Source: Streptomyces sp. PR69 (GTDB taxonomy: Bacteria > Actinomycetota > Actinomycetes > Streptomycetales > Streptomycetaceae). Taken from it: a stretch of DNA of 64,000 bases. Made by a program: the position numbers and the translations under genes. The notes under the pieces were generated by a model, which saw only the letters and a program-made list of their open reading frames with translations, searched no databases and was not told the DNA's origin. The stretch is from positions 1-64,000 of the forward strand of contig NZ_JAOWCB010000003.1 in NCBI RefSeq assembly GCF_026420845.1. The letters are read 5' to 3'. Shown one piece after another: positions 48,610 through 58,134 of this stretch (the stretch's first letter is position 1; every line of letters starts with the position of its first letter).

Positions 48610-49284
48610 CGGCGCCTCCGGTCCATGGGGTGTGCGCCGCTCCCGCCGCGCCGTCCGCGCTTGTGCCGTGGGATTCTGCCGCATGCGGCGGGCCGGGCAC
48701 GTCTGCGGCGCGCCACCCGGCCGGTGGACATGCGCGTCTGCGGGCCGGGCGTCGCCCGGCGGGCGGCTCGCCCGGTCCTGGGCGGGGGGCTCAGTCTGGG
48801 CGGGCGGCTCGGCCGTGATGTCCGCCGGGCTGCGCGCGCCGGCCACGGTGCGCCGTACGCGCTTGCGCCGGTGGGATCCTGCCGCATGCGGCAGACCGGA
48901 CAGCTCCGCGGCGCGCCACCCGGCCGGTGGACATGCGCCCCCCCGGGGGGCGTCAGCGGCGGACAGCCCGGCCGGCCGCCGGGCGGAGCGCCATGCCGCC
49001 GTGCGCCCCGCCGGACGCGGACCGGACAACCGGACAAGCGGAGACGCGGCGCGGGACAGTCCGATGGCCGCCCGAAGGGCCGGTGGGCCCACCGCGTCGC
49101 CGACCGCGCACCAGACGGGCCGGGGCACGGCACGCAGTGCAGCCTTCGGCGGGGCGAACCGGCACGCGACGCAAGGGTTTTCCCTCCTTCCCCTCCGCAG
49201 AGCCGGGCTGACATCGTGCGTTCACCCCCTACAGGAGAGGCCCGGCGGCGCGGTGCGCGCTGCCGGGCCGTCGGAGGACCCATC
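48610..49284. other. Long intergenic region with an 80-bp direct repeat
   Basis: 675 bp between divergent genes and without a credible CDS. An imperfect 79-bp direct repeat occurs at 48656-48734 and 48858-48936. Each copy contains the palindrome CTGCCGCATGCGGC(A/G)G followed by GGCGCGCCACCCGGCCGGTG. The region must include the promoters of both flanking genes. Confidence 0.7.
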
Positions 49285-51084
49285 GTGATACCCCACATAT
49301 CCACCGGGCTGCGGCGCATCGCCGTGGCCGGCGTCGCGCTCGGCGCGGCGTTCGCGTTCGCGGTACCCGCCGGGGCCGCCACAGCCGTCCCGCACACCCC
49401 TCAGTCCCCCGCCGCGTCCGCGGAGGGCGCCGGCGCCGCTGCCTGGGCCCCCGGCACGCGCGCGTACCTCGTCATCACCGCCGCCGGTGACACCTCGGCC
49501 GTACGGGAGGCGGTCGAGGCCAACGGCGGCACGGTGTTCGCCGCGTACGACGCCATCGGCGTGCTCGTCGCCCACTCGGCGTCCGCGGGCTTCGCCTCCG
49601 CGATGCGGGGCGTCAGCGGGGTCGAGCAGGTGGGGGCCACCCGGACCTCCGACGTGCCGGCCGACGCGTACAGCCCGAAGCTGCCGTCGGCGCCCGCGCA
49701 GTCGCCCACGACCCTGACGGAGTCCGACCGCTGGGACATGACCCAGATCAAGGCCGACCAGGCATGGCAGGTGACCACTGGGGCGTCGTCGGTCACGGTC
49801 GGGGTGCTCGACACCGGGGTGGACAACCTGCACCAGGACCTCGCGCCGAACTTCAACGCGGCCGACTCGGTCTCCTGCGCCTACGGCAAGGCCGACACCC
49901 GCGAGGGCGCCTGGCGGGACGTCGGCACGCACGGCACGCATGTCGCGGGCACGATCGCCGCCGCGAAGAACGGCAAGGGCGTCGTGGGCGTCGCGCCGGG
50001 CGTGACGATCGCCTCGGTCCGCATCGCGGAGCCCGACACCAGTCTGTTCTTCCCCGAGAACACCGTCTGCGGCTTCATGTGGGCCGGTGACCACGGCTTC
50101 GAGGTCACCAACAACAGCTACTACACCGATCCGTGGATGTTCAACTGCCCGGACGACGCCGACCAGGCCGCCATCATCGAGGGGGTGCGCCGCGCCCAGG
50201 CGTACGCCGAGAGCAGGGGCTCGCTGCAGGTCGCCGCGGCGGGCAACTCCGACTACGACCTGGCGAACAAGACGACCGACACCACGAGTCCCAATGACTC
50301 CACCCCGGTCACCCGCCAGATCACCGACGAGTGCATCGACATTCCCACCGAGCTGCCCGGCGTGGTGACCGTGGCGGCGATGGGCCAGGGCAACGTCAAG
50401 GCCTCGTATTCCAACTATGGCGAGAACGTCATCGACATCGCCGCGCCCGGCGGCGACGGCTGGAGCGGCGTGTACTCGACCCTCCCCGGCGGCAAGTACG
50501 GCTCCAAGAGCGGCACCTCGATGGCCTCGCCGCATGTCGCGGGCGTCGCGGCGCTGATGAAGAGCCAGGACCCGACGCTGACCCCGGCCGAGCTGCGCGG
50601 CCGGCTGGGCGTCGAGGCGACCGACGTCGCCTGCCCGTCCGACAGCCGCTGCGACGGCACGACGGCGAAGAACGGCTTCTTCGGCGAGGGCCAGGTCGAC
50701 GCCCTCAAGGCGGTCGGCGGTGCCGTCACTCCCCCGCCCGGCACGACGTTCGAGAACACCGGCGATGTGACGATCCGCGACAACTCCACGGTGGAAAGCC
50801 CGATCACCGTCAGCGGCGTCGCGGGCAATGCGCCGGCCGACCTCGCGGTGGGCGTGGACATCAAGCACACCTACCGCGGGGATCTGGTGATCTCCCTGGT
50901 CGCGCCGGACGGCTCGGTCTACCTCCTGGAGGACTTCCCCGGCGGCGACAGCGGGGACGACGTGGTCAAGACCTACACAGTCGACGCCTCGTCCGAGGCG
51001 TCCAACGGCACCTGGAAGCTGCGCGTCCGGGACACCGCCCGCCGCGACACCGGCCGGATCGACTCCTGGAGCCTGACCTTCTGA
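49285..51084 (+). CDS. Secreted subtilisin-like S8 protease with P domain
   Basis: Extracellular serine protease of 599 residues. It has a signal peptide (about 1-32), an I9-type propeptide (55-125, RAYLVITAAGD), and the S8 catalytic domain with Asp176 (VGVLDTGVD), His216 (GTHGTHVAGT) and Ser412 (SGTSMASPHVAG). A C-terminal proprotein-convertase P domain follows (about 495-599, HTYRGDLVISLVAPDGSVYLL). GTG 49285 follows GGAGG at 7-bp spacing. It probably functions in nutrient acquisition or development and depends on calcium, as relatives do. Confidence 0.93.
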   Translation: MIPHISTGLRRIAVAGVALGAAFAFAVPAGAATAVPHTPQSPAASAEGAGAAAWAPGTRAYLVITAAGDTSAVREAVEANGGTVFAAYDAIGVLVAHSASAGFASAMRGVSGVEQVGATRTSDVPADAYSPKLPSAPAQSPTTLTESDRWDMTQIKADQAWQVTTGASSVTVGVLDTGVDNLHQDLAPNFNAADSVSCAYGKADTREGAWRDVGTHGTHVAGTIAAAKNGKGVVGVAPGVTIASVRIAEPDTSLFFPENTVCGFMWAGDHGFEVTNNSYYTDPWMFNCPDDADQAAIIEGVRRAQAYAESRGSLQVAAAGNSDYDLANKTTDTTSPNDSTPVTRQITDECIDIPTELPGVVTVAAMGQGNVKASYSNYGENVIDIAAPGGDGWSGVYSTLPGGKYGSKSGTSMASPHVAGVAALMKSQDPTLTPAELRGRLGVEATDVACPSDSRCDGTTAKNGFFGEGQVDALKAVGGAVTPPPGTTFENTGDVTIRDNSTVESPITVSGVAGNAPADLAVGVDIKHTYRGDLVISLVAPDGSVYLLEDFPGGDSGDDVVKTYTVDASSEASNGTWKLRVRDTARRDTGRIDSWSLTF

Positions 51085-51135
51085 TCCGCCTGATCCGACC
51101 TGATCCGCCCGGCACCCACCGCCTCCGGCGTCTGC

Positions 51136-51174
51136 GACCGGCCCTCCGCCCGACCTCCGGGCGGAGGGCCGGTC
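51136..51174 (+). terminator. Strong hairpin terminator after the protease
   Basis: Perfect 17-bp stem, GACCGGCCCTCCGCCCG / CGGGCGGAGGGCCGGTC, with a 5-base loop, 51 bp after the protease stop. Confidence 0.85.
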
Positions 51175-51572
51175 GTGTCATCCCGGGGCAGCCCCGCGGG
51201 TGCGGCCGAACGGCCACGGAAGCCGGGCCGGTCGGCCCTGACCGGCCGGCCCCTGCTCGGCCATGCTTCTTGAGTGAACCGGCGTGCCGCACATCCGCAC
51301 CGCGCGAGCGGCTCGGCGCGGTGCACCGGGTGCCGTACCGGGCCCGTATGGCAGGGAGCCGGGCCCGGTGCGGCACGCGCGCGTGCAGGGCGGCGTCAGG
51401 GCCGGAAGGCGCCGGGCCCGGACGGTGGACAGGGCCAATACGGTGGGCAGGGCCCGCACGGGGACGGGGCCCGCAGGGTGGGCAGGACCCGCACAGTGGA
51501 CAGGACCCGCGCGAGGACAGGACCCGCGCGGGCTTGCGCCGGGCGGGAGGTCGGCCCGGCGCAGGCCTGACG
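51175..51572. repeat. Degenerate ~18-bp tandem repeat region
   Basis: Non-coding stretch between the convergent protease and response-regulator genes. From about 51412 to 51532 about seven degenerate units resembling GGGCCCGCACGGTGGACA follow each other with 17-19-bp spacing. I see nothing else in the gap. Confidence 0.65.
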
Positions 51573-52301
51573 TCAGTTCCGTCCGCGGCCGTCGCGGCGC
51601 GAGCCGGACGGCGTCTCACGCCGGCCGCCGCGCGGCGCGAGCGCCTGAGTGGCGAGGACGGCCGCCTGCACCCGCCGCTCCACGCCGAGTTTGGCCAGCA
51701 GCCGGGAGATGTTGTTCTTGACGGTCTTCTCCGCGAGATAGAGCCGCTTGCCGATCTCCCGGTTGGTCAGGCCCTCCCCCACCAGCGCCAGGATGTCCCG
51801 CTCACGGTCCGTCAGCCCGGGCAGGGTGCCGGGCTGTTCCTCCTGCGGGCTTTCTCCCCGCAGTCTGGCCATGACACGGGCGGTGACCCCGGGGTCCAGC
51901 AGGGACTGGCCGGACGCCACCGTGCGCACGGCGCTGACCAGGTCGGTGCCGCTGATCTGCTTGAGCACATAGCCGGCCGCCCCTGCCATGATCGCGTCGA
52001 GCAGCGCCTCCTCGTCGTCGAACGAGGTGAGCATCAGACAGGCCAGTCCCGGCATGCGCGAACGCAGTTCACGGCAGACGGTGACGCCGTCCGACTGGGG
52101 CAGGCGCACATCCAGCACGGCGACGTCGGGGCGCAGCGCGGGCACACGGGCCAGCGCCTGCTCTGCGGTCGCCGCCTCGCCGACGACGGTCATGTCCGGT
52201 TCGGCGTCCAGCAGATCGTGCACACCGCGGCGCACCACTTCATGGTCGTCGAGGAGAAAGACGCCGATCGGGGCCTTGGCGGGGCTGCCGCTGTCCGTCA
52301 T
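51573..52301 (-). CDS. NarL/LuxR response regulator, DevR/OsdR-like
   Basis: Two-component response regulator of 242 residues. The receiver domain has the phospho-acceptor Asp64 ([10 protein letters not shown]), the acidic pair in [11 protein letters not shown] and Lys in YVLKQ. The LuxR HTH is [45 protein letters not shown]. The [21 protein letters not shown] recognition helix and receiver closely resemble mycobacterial DevR/DosR and Streptomyces OsdR (dormancy and oxygen response). ATG 52301 follows GGAG. No sensor kinase is adjacent. Confidence 0.88.
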   Translation of the reverse strand: MTDSGSPAKAPIGVFLLDDHEVVRRGVHDLLDAEPDMTVVGEAATAEQALARVPALRPDVAVLDVRLPQSDGVTVCRELRSRMPGLACLMLTSFDDEEALLDAIMAGAAGYVLKQISGTDLVSAVRTVASGQSLLDPGVTARVMARLRGESPQEEQPGTLPGLTDRERDILALVGEGLTNREIGKRLYLAEKTVKNNISRLLAKLGVERRVQAAVLATQALAPRGGRRETPSGSRRDGRGRN

Positions 52302-52380
52302 CACACACTCCGCTGTCGCCGGGTCCGGTCCGCCGGCGGCGCACCCCGCGCATGGTCTCCTCTCCACGGGCCCTTGGGCC

Positions 52381-52397
52381 AGGGCCGAATGGTCCCT
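52381..52397. promoter_or_regulatory. OsdR/DevR-like box 1
   Basis: AGGGCCGAATGGTCCCT: inverted half sites AGGGnC / GnCCCT, 80 bp from the response-regulator start. It belongs to a set of three similar sites in this intergenic region. Confidence 0.5.
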
Positions 52398-52435
52398 CTC
52401 CGCGTTTCCGCGTTTCCTCGTTTCCTCCGGCCGGC

Positions 52436-52451
52436 GGGGACCTTCGGCCCT
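52436..52451. promoter_or_regulatory. OsdR/DevR-like box 2
   Basis: GGGGACCTTCGGCCCT, same GGACC...TTCGGCCCT pattern as boxes 1 (reverse) and 3 with a spacer shorter by one base than box 1. Confidence 0.5.
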
Positions 52452-52542
52452 GCCCCAAGGGGCCTTGCGGACCCGCTGTCCCCGTGCCGGGCGCCGCGGG
52501 CGCCCGGCTGCCCCGGGGTGACGTGGGGCATACGGGACCGTG

Positions 52543-52560
52543 AAGGACCCGTTCGGCCCT
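52543..52560. promoter_or_regulatory. OsdR/DevR-like box 3
   Basis: AAGGACCCGTTCGGCCCT, third copy of the GGACC-n-TTCGGCCCT pattern, 82 bp upstream of the PNPOx gene start at 52643. Confidence 0.5.
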
Positions 52561-52642
52561 GTCCGCGCCGCACACGCCGGAGAGACGCTTCCCTCGCAGG
52601 CAGCGGGGCGCGTCCGGCGGCGCGCCGAAGGAGAAGGCGGAG

Positions 52643-53110
52643 ATGGCGGACGACGGGGCGGCTGCTCGGCAGTCGCCGGACAACGGAGGCGGGGTACAGC
52701 CGCGGCGTATGACGCGCCTCGACCGCGCCGAGGCGCTGCGGCTCCTCAGGTCGGTGTCCCTGGGGCGCATCGTGTTCACCGAGCGCGCCCTGCCTGCCGT
52801 CCGGCCGGTCAACCATCTGATGGACGGAGACGACATCATCGTCCGGCTGCACGACGGGGCGTCGCTCGCCGCCATCGTCGCGCCGGCGGACGCCACGGGG
52901 GTCGTGGTGGCCTATGAGGCGGACGCCATCGATCCGGTGACCCATCTGGGCTGGAGCGTGGTCGTCACGGGGTATGCGCGCCGGGTCACCGACGAGGGGC
53001 TGCTCGCCCGGTACGCGGAGCGGCTCCGCCCCTGGGTGGAGTGCCCGCCCATGAACGCCGCGCTGCGGATCAGGCCGGACCTGGTGACTGGGGCGCGGCT
53101 GAGCGGGTAG
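52643..53110 (+). CDS. Pyridoxamine 5'-phosphate oxidase-family flavoprotein
   Basis: Protein of 155 residues with the split-barrel FMN-binding fold, recognisable by [47 protein letters not shown] and [13 protein letters not shown]. This subgroup is common in dormancy regulons of actinobacteria and probably binds FMN or F420; the exact reaction is unknown. ATG 52643 follows GGAGAAGGCGGAG. It is divergent from the DevR/OsdR-like regulator and likely under its control. Confidence 0.88.
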   Translation: MADDGAAARQSPDNGGGVQPRRMTRLDRAEALRLLRSVSLGRIVFTERALPAVRPVNHLMDGDDIIVRLHDGASLAAIVAPADATGVVVAYEADAIDPVTHLGWSVVVTGYARRVTDEGLLARYAERLRPWVECPPMNAALRIRPDLVTGARLSG

Positions 53111-53257
53111 CCCCTTGCGGCCGGCGTCGTACGGTGTCGTTACGCCGGCGCGGGCGGCCCGGTTACGCCCGGTCGCCGTCGCCACGGCCGGCGGCCCGGC
53201 CCCCTCCACCCGCGTGGCGTGCGGCGTGGCGGCCTCGCCGACGGTGCGGGCCCGTGC

Positions 53258-53460
53258 GGGGGCTCCGCCCCCGGACCCCCGCGCCTCAAACTCCCCCAGC
53301 TACCGCTGGGGGTGCCCCCAGGGGCACCCCCACGGAGGTGTCCCCACGGGGCTCGGTTTCTGGCTCCTGTGCCTCAGCGCTGGCGGGGCTGGGATTCGGC
53401 GCAGCCGAATCAAGCCCGTCCGCAGCGGGTCTGGGGGCGGAGCCCCCAGACCGGGCGCGG
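53258..53460. repeat. Dispersed G/C-rich hairpin repeat, copy C
   Basis: Contains GGGGGCTCCGCCCCC, CTCAAACTCCCCCAGCTACC, GGGTGCCCCCAGGGGCACCC and GGGGGCGGAGCCCCC, the same building blocks as copy B in similar order. It follows the PNPOx gene and precedes the metE riboswitch, so it probably insulates the two transcripts. Confidence 0.75.
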
Positions 53461-53544
53461 CACGTGTCTCAGCTCACCGTCCGGAATACGGGCCGCCGCA
53501 CCCGTCTTCGAGCCTTGGGCTCTAGGCTGGCGGACGCAGCTGGT

Positions 53545-53745
53545 TCGCCCTGTCGTCCAGGCAGGCGCGTCGCAAGAGGGAACCCGGTGGAAATCCGGGA
53601 CTGCCCCGCAGCGGTGAGCGGGAACGACCGCCGTCATACGCACTGGACCCGTCCGGGTCTGGGAAGCGACGGCCAGTAGGAGTGCGCCCTTCCGGGCCGC
53701 ACGCGCCCGCGAGTCCGAAGACCTGCCCGCTGCCCGCGTACGGAC
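53545..53745 (+). promoter_or_regulatory. Cobalamin riboswitch upstream of metE
   Basis: Conserved elements in order are: GCAAGAGGGAACCCGGTGG AAA TCCGGG (53572-53600), CTGCCCCGCAGCGG (53601-53614), GGGTCTGGGAAGCGACGGCC (53655-53674, junction region) and the 3' box CGAGTCCGAAGACCTGCC (53710-53727). Together they form the adenosyl/methyl-cobalamin aptamer. When B12 is plentiful it should switch off metE. Between it and the ATG the palindromic GCACGGCCGTGC segments can form an expression-platform hairpin. Confidence 0.93.
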
Positions 53746-53902
53746 GGCCGTGCGCGGACATCCCGGTGACCTCGAGGGCGGGTCGGCAACCACATCAGGC
53801 GAACGGCCCGCACGGCCGTGCCGCCTGACTGCGTCACCCCTTCGCGCTCTCCCCCCGGTTCCCGGGATGGACCGAGGACATCTTCGCGAAGGAGAGAGTG
53901 TC

Positions 53903-56215
53903 ATGACGAAGCCCGCAGCCGTGGCCGCGCAGGCCACTGTGTACGGCTATCCCCGCCAGGGGCCGAACCGGGAACTGAAGAAGGCGGTCGAGGGCTACTG
54001 GAAGGGCAGGGTCACCGCCGACGCCCTGGCAAAGACCGCCGCGGGGCTGCGCCGGGCGAACTGGCGGGAGCTGGCAGGCGCAGGCGTCCATGAGGTGCCG
54101 ACCGGTGACTTCTCGTACTACGACCATGTCCTCGACACCACCGTGATGGTCGGCGCGATCCCCGAGCGGCACCGTGACGCGGTCGCGGCCGACGCCCTGG
54201 CCGGCTACTTCGCGATGGCACGCGGCACACAGGACGTCGCGCCGCTGGAGATGACCAAGTGGTTCGACACCAACTACCACTATCTGGTGCCCGAACTGGG
54301 CCCCGGCACCGTCTTCACCGCGGACTCCGCCAAGCAGACCGGCGAGCTGCGGGAGGCGCTGGCGCTCGGGCTGGCCGCCCGGCCCGTGCTCGTCGGCCCC
54401 GTCACCTATCTGCTGCTGGCCAAGCCCGCGCCGGGCGTCGCCGCGGACTTCGAGCCGCTCAGCCTGCTGGACCGGCTGCTGCCGGTGTACGCGGAGGTGC
54501 TGGCCGATCTGCGGGCGGCGGGCGCGGAGTGGGTGCAGCTCGACGAGCCGGCCCTCGTCCAGGACCGCACCCCGGCCGAGCTGAACGCCGCCGCCCGCGC
54601 CTACCGGGACCTCGGCGGTCTTGCCGACCGTCCCAGGCTGCTCGTCGCCTCCTACTTCGACCGGCTCGGCGAGGCGCTGCCGGTGCTCGCCGCGTCCCCG
54701 GTGGACGGACTGGCTCTCGACTTCACCGGCGCCGCGGCCGCGAACCTCGACGGCCTCGCCGCGGTCGGCGGGCTGCCCGGCAGGCGGCTTGTCGCGGGCG
54801 TCGTCGACGGCCGCAACGTCTGGCTGAACGACCACGAGAAGTCCCTGGCCACCCTGGGCACGCTGCTGGGCCTCGCGGACCGGGTCGATGTGTCGGCGTC
54901 CTGCTCCCTGCTCCATGTGCCGCTGGACGCCGCGGCCGAGACGGACGTCGATCCGCAGATCCTGCGCTGGCTCGCGTTCGCCCGGCAGAAGACCCGGGAG
55001 ATCGTCACCCTCGCCAGGGGCCTGGCGGAAGGCACCGGGGCCGTCGCCGCCGAACTGGCCGCCAACCGCGCCGATCTCGCGTCGCGCGCCGGCTCGCCCC
55101 TCACCCACGACCCCGCCGTACGGGCCAGGGCGGCCGCGGTCACCGACGCCGACGCCCGCCGCTCCCAGCCGTACGCCGAGCGGACGGCCGCCCAGCGCGC
55201 CCAGCTGAAGCTGCCCTTGCTGCCGACCACCACCATCGGCTCCTTCCCGCAGACGGCCGATCTGCGTGCCGCCCGCGCCGGACTGCGCGCCGGCCGGATC
55301 GACGCCGACGGCTATCAGGAGCACATCAGGACGGCGATCCAGGACATGATCTCCTTCCAGGAGGAGGCGGGGATCGACGTCCTCGTCCACGGCGAGCCCG
55401 AACGCAACGACATGGTCCAGTACTTCGCCGAGCAACTCAGCGGCTATGTCGCCACCCAGCACGGCTGGGTCCAGTCCTATGGCACCCGGTATGTCCGGCC
55501 GCCGGTCCTCGCCGGCGACGTCTCCCGGCCGGAGCCGATGACGGTCGGCTGGACCCGGTACGCCCAGTCTCTGACGGACCGTCCCGTCAAGGGCATGCTG
55601 ACCGGCCCGGTCACCATGCTCGCCTGGTCCTTCGTCCGCGACGACCAGCCGCTCGGCGAGACCGCGCGCCAGGTCGCCCTGGCGCTGCGGGACGAGGTGC
55701 GGGACCTGGAGGCGTCCGGCGCCTCGGTGATCCAGGTGGACGAGCCCGCGCTGCGGGAGACGCTGCCGCTGCGGTCCGCCGACCGCGCCGGGTATCTGGC
55801 CTGGGCGACGGAGGCGTTCCGGCTGACCACGGGCGGCGTCCGGCCGGACACCCAGATCCACACCCATATGTGCTACGCCGAGTTCGGCGACATCGTGCAG
55901 GCCATCGACGATCTCGACGCCGATGTCATCAGCCTGGAGGCGGCCCGCTCCCATATGCAGGTCGCCCGGGAGCTCGCCGCCCACGGCTATCCGCGCGAGG
56001 CGGGACCGGGTGTGTACGACATCCACTCGCCGCGCGTGCCGAGCGCCGAGGAGGCGGCGGCGCTGCTCCGCAAGGGGCTTGAGGCCATCCCGGCCGAGCG
56101 GCTGTGGGTCAACCCGGACTGCGGGCTGAAGACACGCGGCTGGCCGGAGACGAAGGCGTCGCTGGCGAACCTCGTCGAGGCGGCGCGTACGGTGCGCGGG
56201 GAGCTGCCGTCCTGA
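53903..56215 (+). CDS. metE: Cobalamin-independent methionine synthase
   Basis: 5-methyltetrahydropteroyltriglutamate-homocysteine methyltransferase of 770 residues, the normal MetE length. It makes methionine without B12. The N-terminal half starts [24 protein letters not shown]. The C-terminal catalytic half has the zinc ligands in HTHMCYAEF (His, Cys) and NPDCGLKTR (Cys), plus DEPALRE. ATG 53903 follows AAGGAGA. It is under a cobalamin riboswitch, so expression is expected only when B12 is scarce (MetH takes over otherwise). Confidence 0.96.
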   Translation: MTKPAAVAAQATVYGYPRQGPNRELKKAVEGYWKGRVTADALAKTAAGLRRANWRELAGAGVHEVPTGDFSYYDHVLDTTVMVGAIPERHRDAVAADALAGYFAMARGTQDVAPLEMTKWFDTNYHYLVPELGPGTVFTADSAKQTGELREALALGLAARPVLVGPVTYLLLAKPAPGVAADFEPLSLLDRLLPVYAEVLADLRAAGAEWVQLDEPALVQDRTPAELNAAARAYRDLGGLADRPRLLVASYFDRLGEALPVLAASPVDGLALDFTGAAAANLDGLAAVGGLPGRRLVAGVVDGRNVWLNDHEKSLATLGTLLGLADRVDVSASCSLLHVPLDAAAETDVDPQILRWLAFARQKTREIVTLARGLAEGTGAVAAELAANRADLASRAGSPLTHDPAVRARAAAVTDADARRSQPYAERTAAQRAQLKLPLLPTTTIGSFPQTADLRAARAGLRAGRIDADGYQEHIRTAIQDMISFQEEAGIDVLVHGEPERNDMVQYFAEQLSGYVATQHGWVQSYGTRYVRPPVLAGDVSRPEPMTVGWTRYAQSLTDRPVKGMLTGPVTMLAWSFVRDDQPLGETARQVALALRDEVRDLEASGASVIQVDEPALRETLPLRSADRAGYLAWATEAFRLTTGGVRPDTQIHTHMCYAEFGDIVQAIDDLDADVISLEAARSHMQVARELAAHGYPREAGPGVYDIHSPRVPSAEEAAALLRKGLEAIPAERLWVNPDCGLKTRGWPETKASLANLVEAARTVRGELPS

Positions 56216-56279
56216 CGGCGGGCCGAGCCCGGCTGACGGCAAGCTGATGCGGGGCTCATGACGACCTGGCGGAACGTAC

Positions 56280-56321
56280 AGGGCCGGGCAGGACGGATTC
56301 GGTTCCGTCCTGCCCGGCCCT
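56280..56321. terminator. Bidirectional terminator between metE and cobF
   Basis: Perfect 18-bp stem, GGGCCGGGCAGGACGGA and its complement with one extra A-T pair, around a 6-base loop TTCGGT. It lies between the convergent metE and cobF genes. Confidence 0.88.
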
Positions 56322-56328
56322 CGCCTGC

Positions 56329-57126
56329 TCAGCCATGGTCGCGCAGCAGATAGGTGTCCATGATCCAGCCGTGCCGGGCGCGGGCCTCGGCGCGCACCTC
56401 AAGGATGCGGCCGGCCACCTCGGACACCGGTCCGGAGACGAGGAGTTCGTCCGGGGTGCCGAGGTACGCGCCCCAGTAGATCCACAGATCCCGGCCCGTG
56501 AAGCGGGTGAACGTCTGGTGGGCGTCGAGCATGACGACGACGTCGCCGTCGTCGGGAAGCGTCTCCGCCGGGCCCTCGCCGACACGGCCGGCGAGATGGC
56601 GGGCCGGGGTGATGTGGACGGGCCTGCCCACCTGGTTGAGCGGAATCCGGTGCCGGGCGGCCAGCGCGGAGACGCTGCTGACCCCGGGGATCACCTCGTG
56701 GTCGAAGGCGACCGTCCCGCGGCCGCGGATGTCGTCGAGGATGGCGAGCGTGCTGTCGTACAGCGCCGGGTCGCCCCACACCAGGAAGGCGCCGTGCTCG
56801 CCGGGCGCGAGTTCCTCGCGGATCAGCCGCTCGTAGACGTCGGCGCGGCGACGCCGCCAGTCGTCAACCGCGGACGCGTACCGGGAGCGGTCCGCGGGCG
56901 TCCGGTCGCGCCAGGGGTCCTCGGCCTCCACCACCCGGTACGGTCCGGGCACATGCTCGTCGAGCATCTCTCGGCGCAGATCCGTCAGCCCGGACTTCTC
57001 CTCACCCTTGCCGATGACGAAGAAGACATCGGCACGGCGCATGGCCTTGACGGCGGCAAGCGTCAGATGGTCGGGGTCGCCGGCTCCGATGCCGATGACG
57101 AGGATATGACGGAGGTCTGCGGTCAT
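56329..57126 (-). CDS. cobF: Precorrin-6A synthase (deacetylating)
   Basis: SAM-dependent C-1 methyltransferase of aerobic cobalamin biosynthesis that turns precorrin-5 into precorrin-6A with release of acetate. The 265-residue protein shows the tetrapyrrole-methylase start HILVIGIGAGDPDHLTLAAVKAMRRADVFFVIGK, the GDP motif FLVWGDPALYDST, and EVIPGVSSVSALAARHRIPLN. It is convergent with metE and lies 285 bp downstream of the btu-type operon on the same strand. The other cob genes are not in the window. Confidence 0.93.
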   Translation of the reverse strand: MTADLRHILVIGIGAGDPDHLTLAAVKAMRRADVFFVIGKGEEKSGLTDLRREMLDEHVPGPYRVVEAEDPWRDRTPADRSRYASAVDDWRRRRADVYERLIREELAPGEHGAFLVWGDPALYDSTLAILDDIRGRGTVAFDHEVIPGVSSVSALAARHRIPLNQVGRPVHITPARHLAGRVGEGPAETLPDDGDVVVMLDAHQTFTRFTGRDLWIYWGAYLGTPDELLVSGPVSEVAGRILEVRAEARARHGWIMDTYLLRDHG

Positions 57127-57219
57127 GTGCGCTGCCGTTCTCGGGGATGGGGACGTCCGCGGGCGGAGCGTCGGGGTGGACGGGGGTGCGCCCAGTATCG
57201 CCGGTGGGTCGCCGCCTGC

Positions 57220-57411
57220 CCGTCACTGGGGGCAAGCCCCCAGACGGGCTGAGAAATCCAGCCCCGCCGGCGCTTGAGGCGCGGGGCCCAGAAACCAAGC
57301 CACGCCGGCGCTTGAGGCGCAGGGCCCAGAAACCAAGCCACGCCGGCGCTTGAGGCGCGGGGGTACGGGGGCGGCGCCCCCGCAAACGGGGTCTGGAGCT
57401 TCAGCCCCAGG
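57220..57411. repeat. Dispersed repeat, copy D, with 38-bp tandem units
   Basis: Starts with GGGGGCAAGCCCCC. Then the segment GCCGGCGCTTGAGGCGC recurs three times at exactly 38-bp intervals (57266, 57304, 57342), separated by GGGCCCAGAAACCAAGCCAC, followed by a GGGGGCGGCGCCCCC hairpin. Non-coding, between cobF and the FhuF-like gene. Confidence 0.85.
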
Positions 57412-58134
57412 TCAGGCGTCGGGGCGTGGCGGCGGCGCGGTTGAGAACACGCAGTCTCCGCAGGTCACCCCCGACGGCGTGCGGTAGTACAGACAGCAGC
57501 TGCGACGCCGGAAGCCGAGACCGGACCCGGTGACGCTCCCGGTCCCCGCCAGGTTTCCGGTGCGGAGCAGTTCTCCGGTGACGGCGCTGAGGCGGTCTTC
57601 GGCGGACGGGCGGGCCGCGAGGATCGCGCGGCCCGCCTCGGCCAGCGCGGACGCCGCGTTCCCGTACAGCAGCCCCGGCGCCACCTTGACCCGCAGCCCG
57701 GTGCGCAGCCGCTCCAGCTGCCGGACCATCACCGCCTCGTACAGCACACCGGCGAGCTGCGCGGGGGGCGTCGCGGGCTCGGCGTGCCACCCGGCGGGGG
57801 CGGCGAGCCGCAGCTGCGGGCCGTCGTCGGCGCGGTGCAGCCCTGTCAGATCGGGGATGACGCCGTGCAGGACGGTGCAGGCCAGCACCGGCGACCACAG
57901 CCGGGCCGCGTGCCCGAGCTGCACGATGGACGCGCCGATGCGCAGCTCGCGGGTGTCGTACCGGGCGGCCGTCCGGGCGATCAGGTCCGCGAGGCCCCGC
58001 TCGTAGGCGTCCTCGACCGGATGCCAGCCGTTGTCCGGCGCATCGAGGCCGACCGTGAAGAACGGCCCCAGGCGGGCGACGTCCTGCAATGCCCGGGCAA
58101 CGGAGTCCGGTGGCGCCGCCGGCAGGGGGTTCAC
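57412..58134 (-). CDS. FhuF-like (2Fe-2S) protein, cobalamin-operon member
   Basis: Protein of 240 residues. The C-terminus RRSCCLYYRTPSGVTCGDC is the CCx(10)CxxC iron-sulfur site of FhuF-type siderophore reductases. The body (GHAARLWSPVLACTVLHGVIPDL, PGLLYGNAASAL) matches the FhuF/IucA-reductase fold. GTG 58134 overlaps the ATPase stop as GTGA, so it is the fourth gene of the riboswitch-controlled btu-type operon. A role in reducing the cobalt centre of imported corrinoids is an inference from this setting; ferric-siderophore reduction is the alternative. Confidence 0.85.
   Translation of the reverse strand: MNPLPAAPPDSVARALQDVARLGPFFTVGLDAPDNGWHPVEDAYERGLADLIARTAARYDTRELRIGASIVQLGHAARLWSPVLACTVLHGVIPDLTGLHRADDGPQLRLAAPAGWHAEPATPPAQLAGVLYEAVMVRQLERLRTGLRVKVAPGLLYGNAASALAEAGRAILAARPSAEDRLSAVTGELLRTGNLAGTGSVTGSGLGFRRRSCCLYYRTPSGVTCGDCVFSTAPPPRPDA

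Noticed and set aside
51175..51572. Arg/Pro-rich minus-strand frame in the 18-bp repeat region
   Set aside because: It is generated by the repeat itself; there is no start signal and it lies between two convergent genes.
52540..52917. Alternative plus-strand frame overlapping the PNPOx gene start
   Set aside because: The frame starting at 52643 has the family sequence and a good ribosome binding site; the other is Arg/Gly-rich and featureless.
57266..57358. CRISPR-like array of 38-bp period
   Set aside because: The units are near-identical along the whole period, so there are no unique spacers; only three copies within a dispersed repeat.
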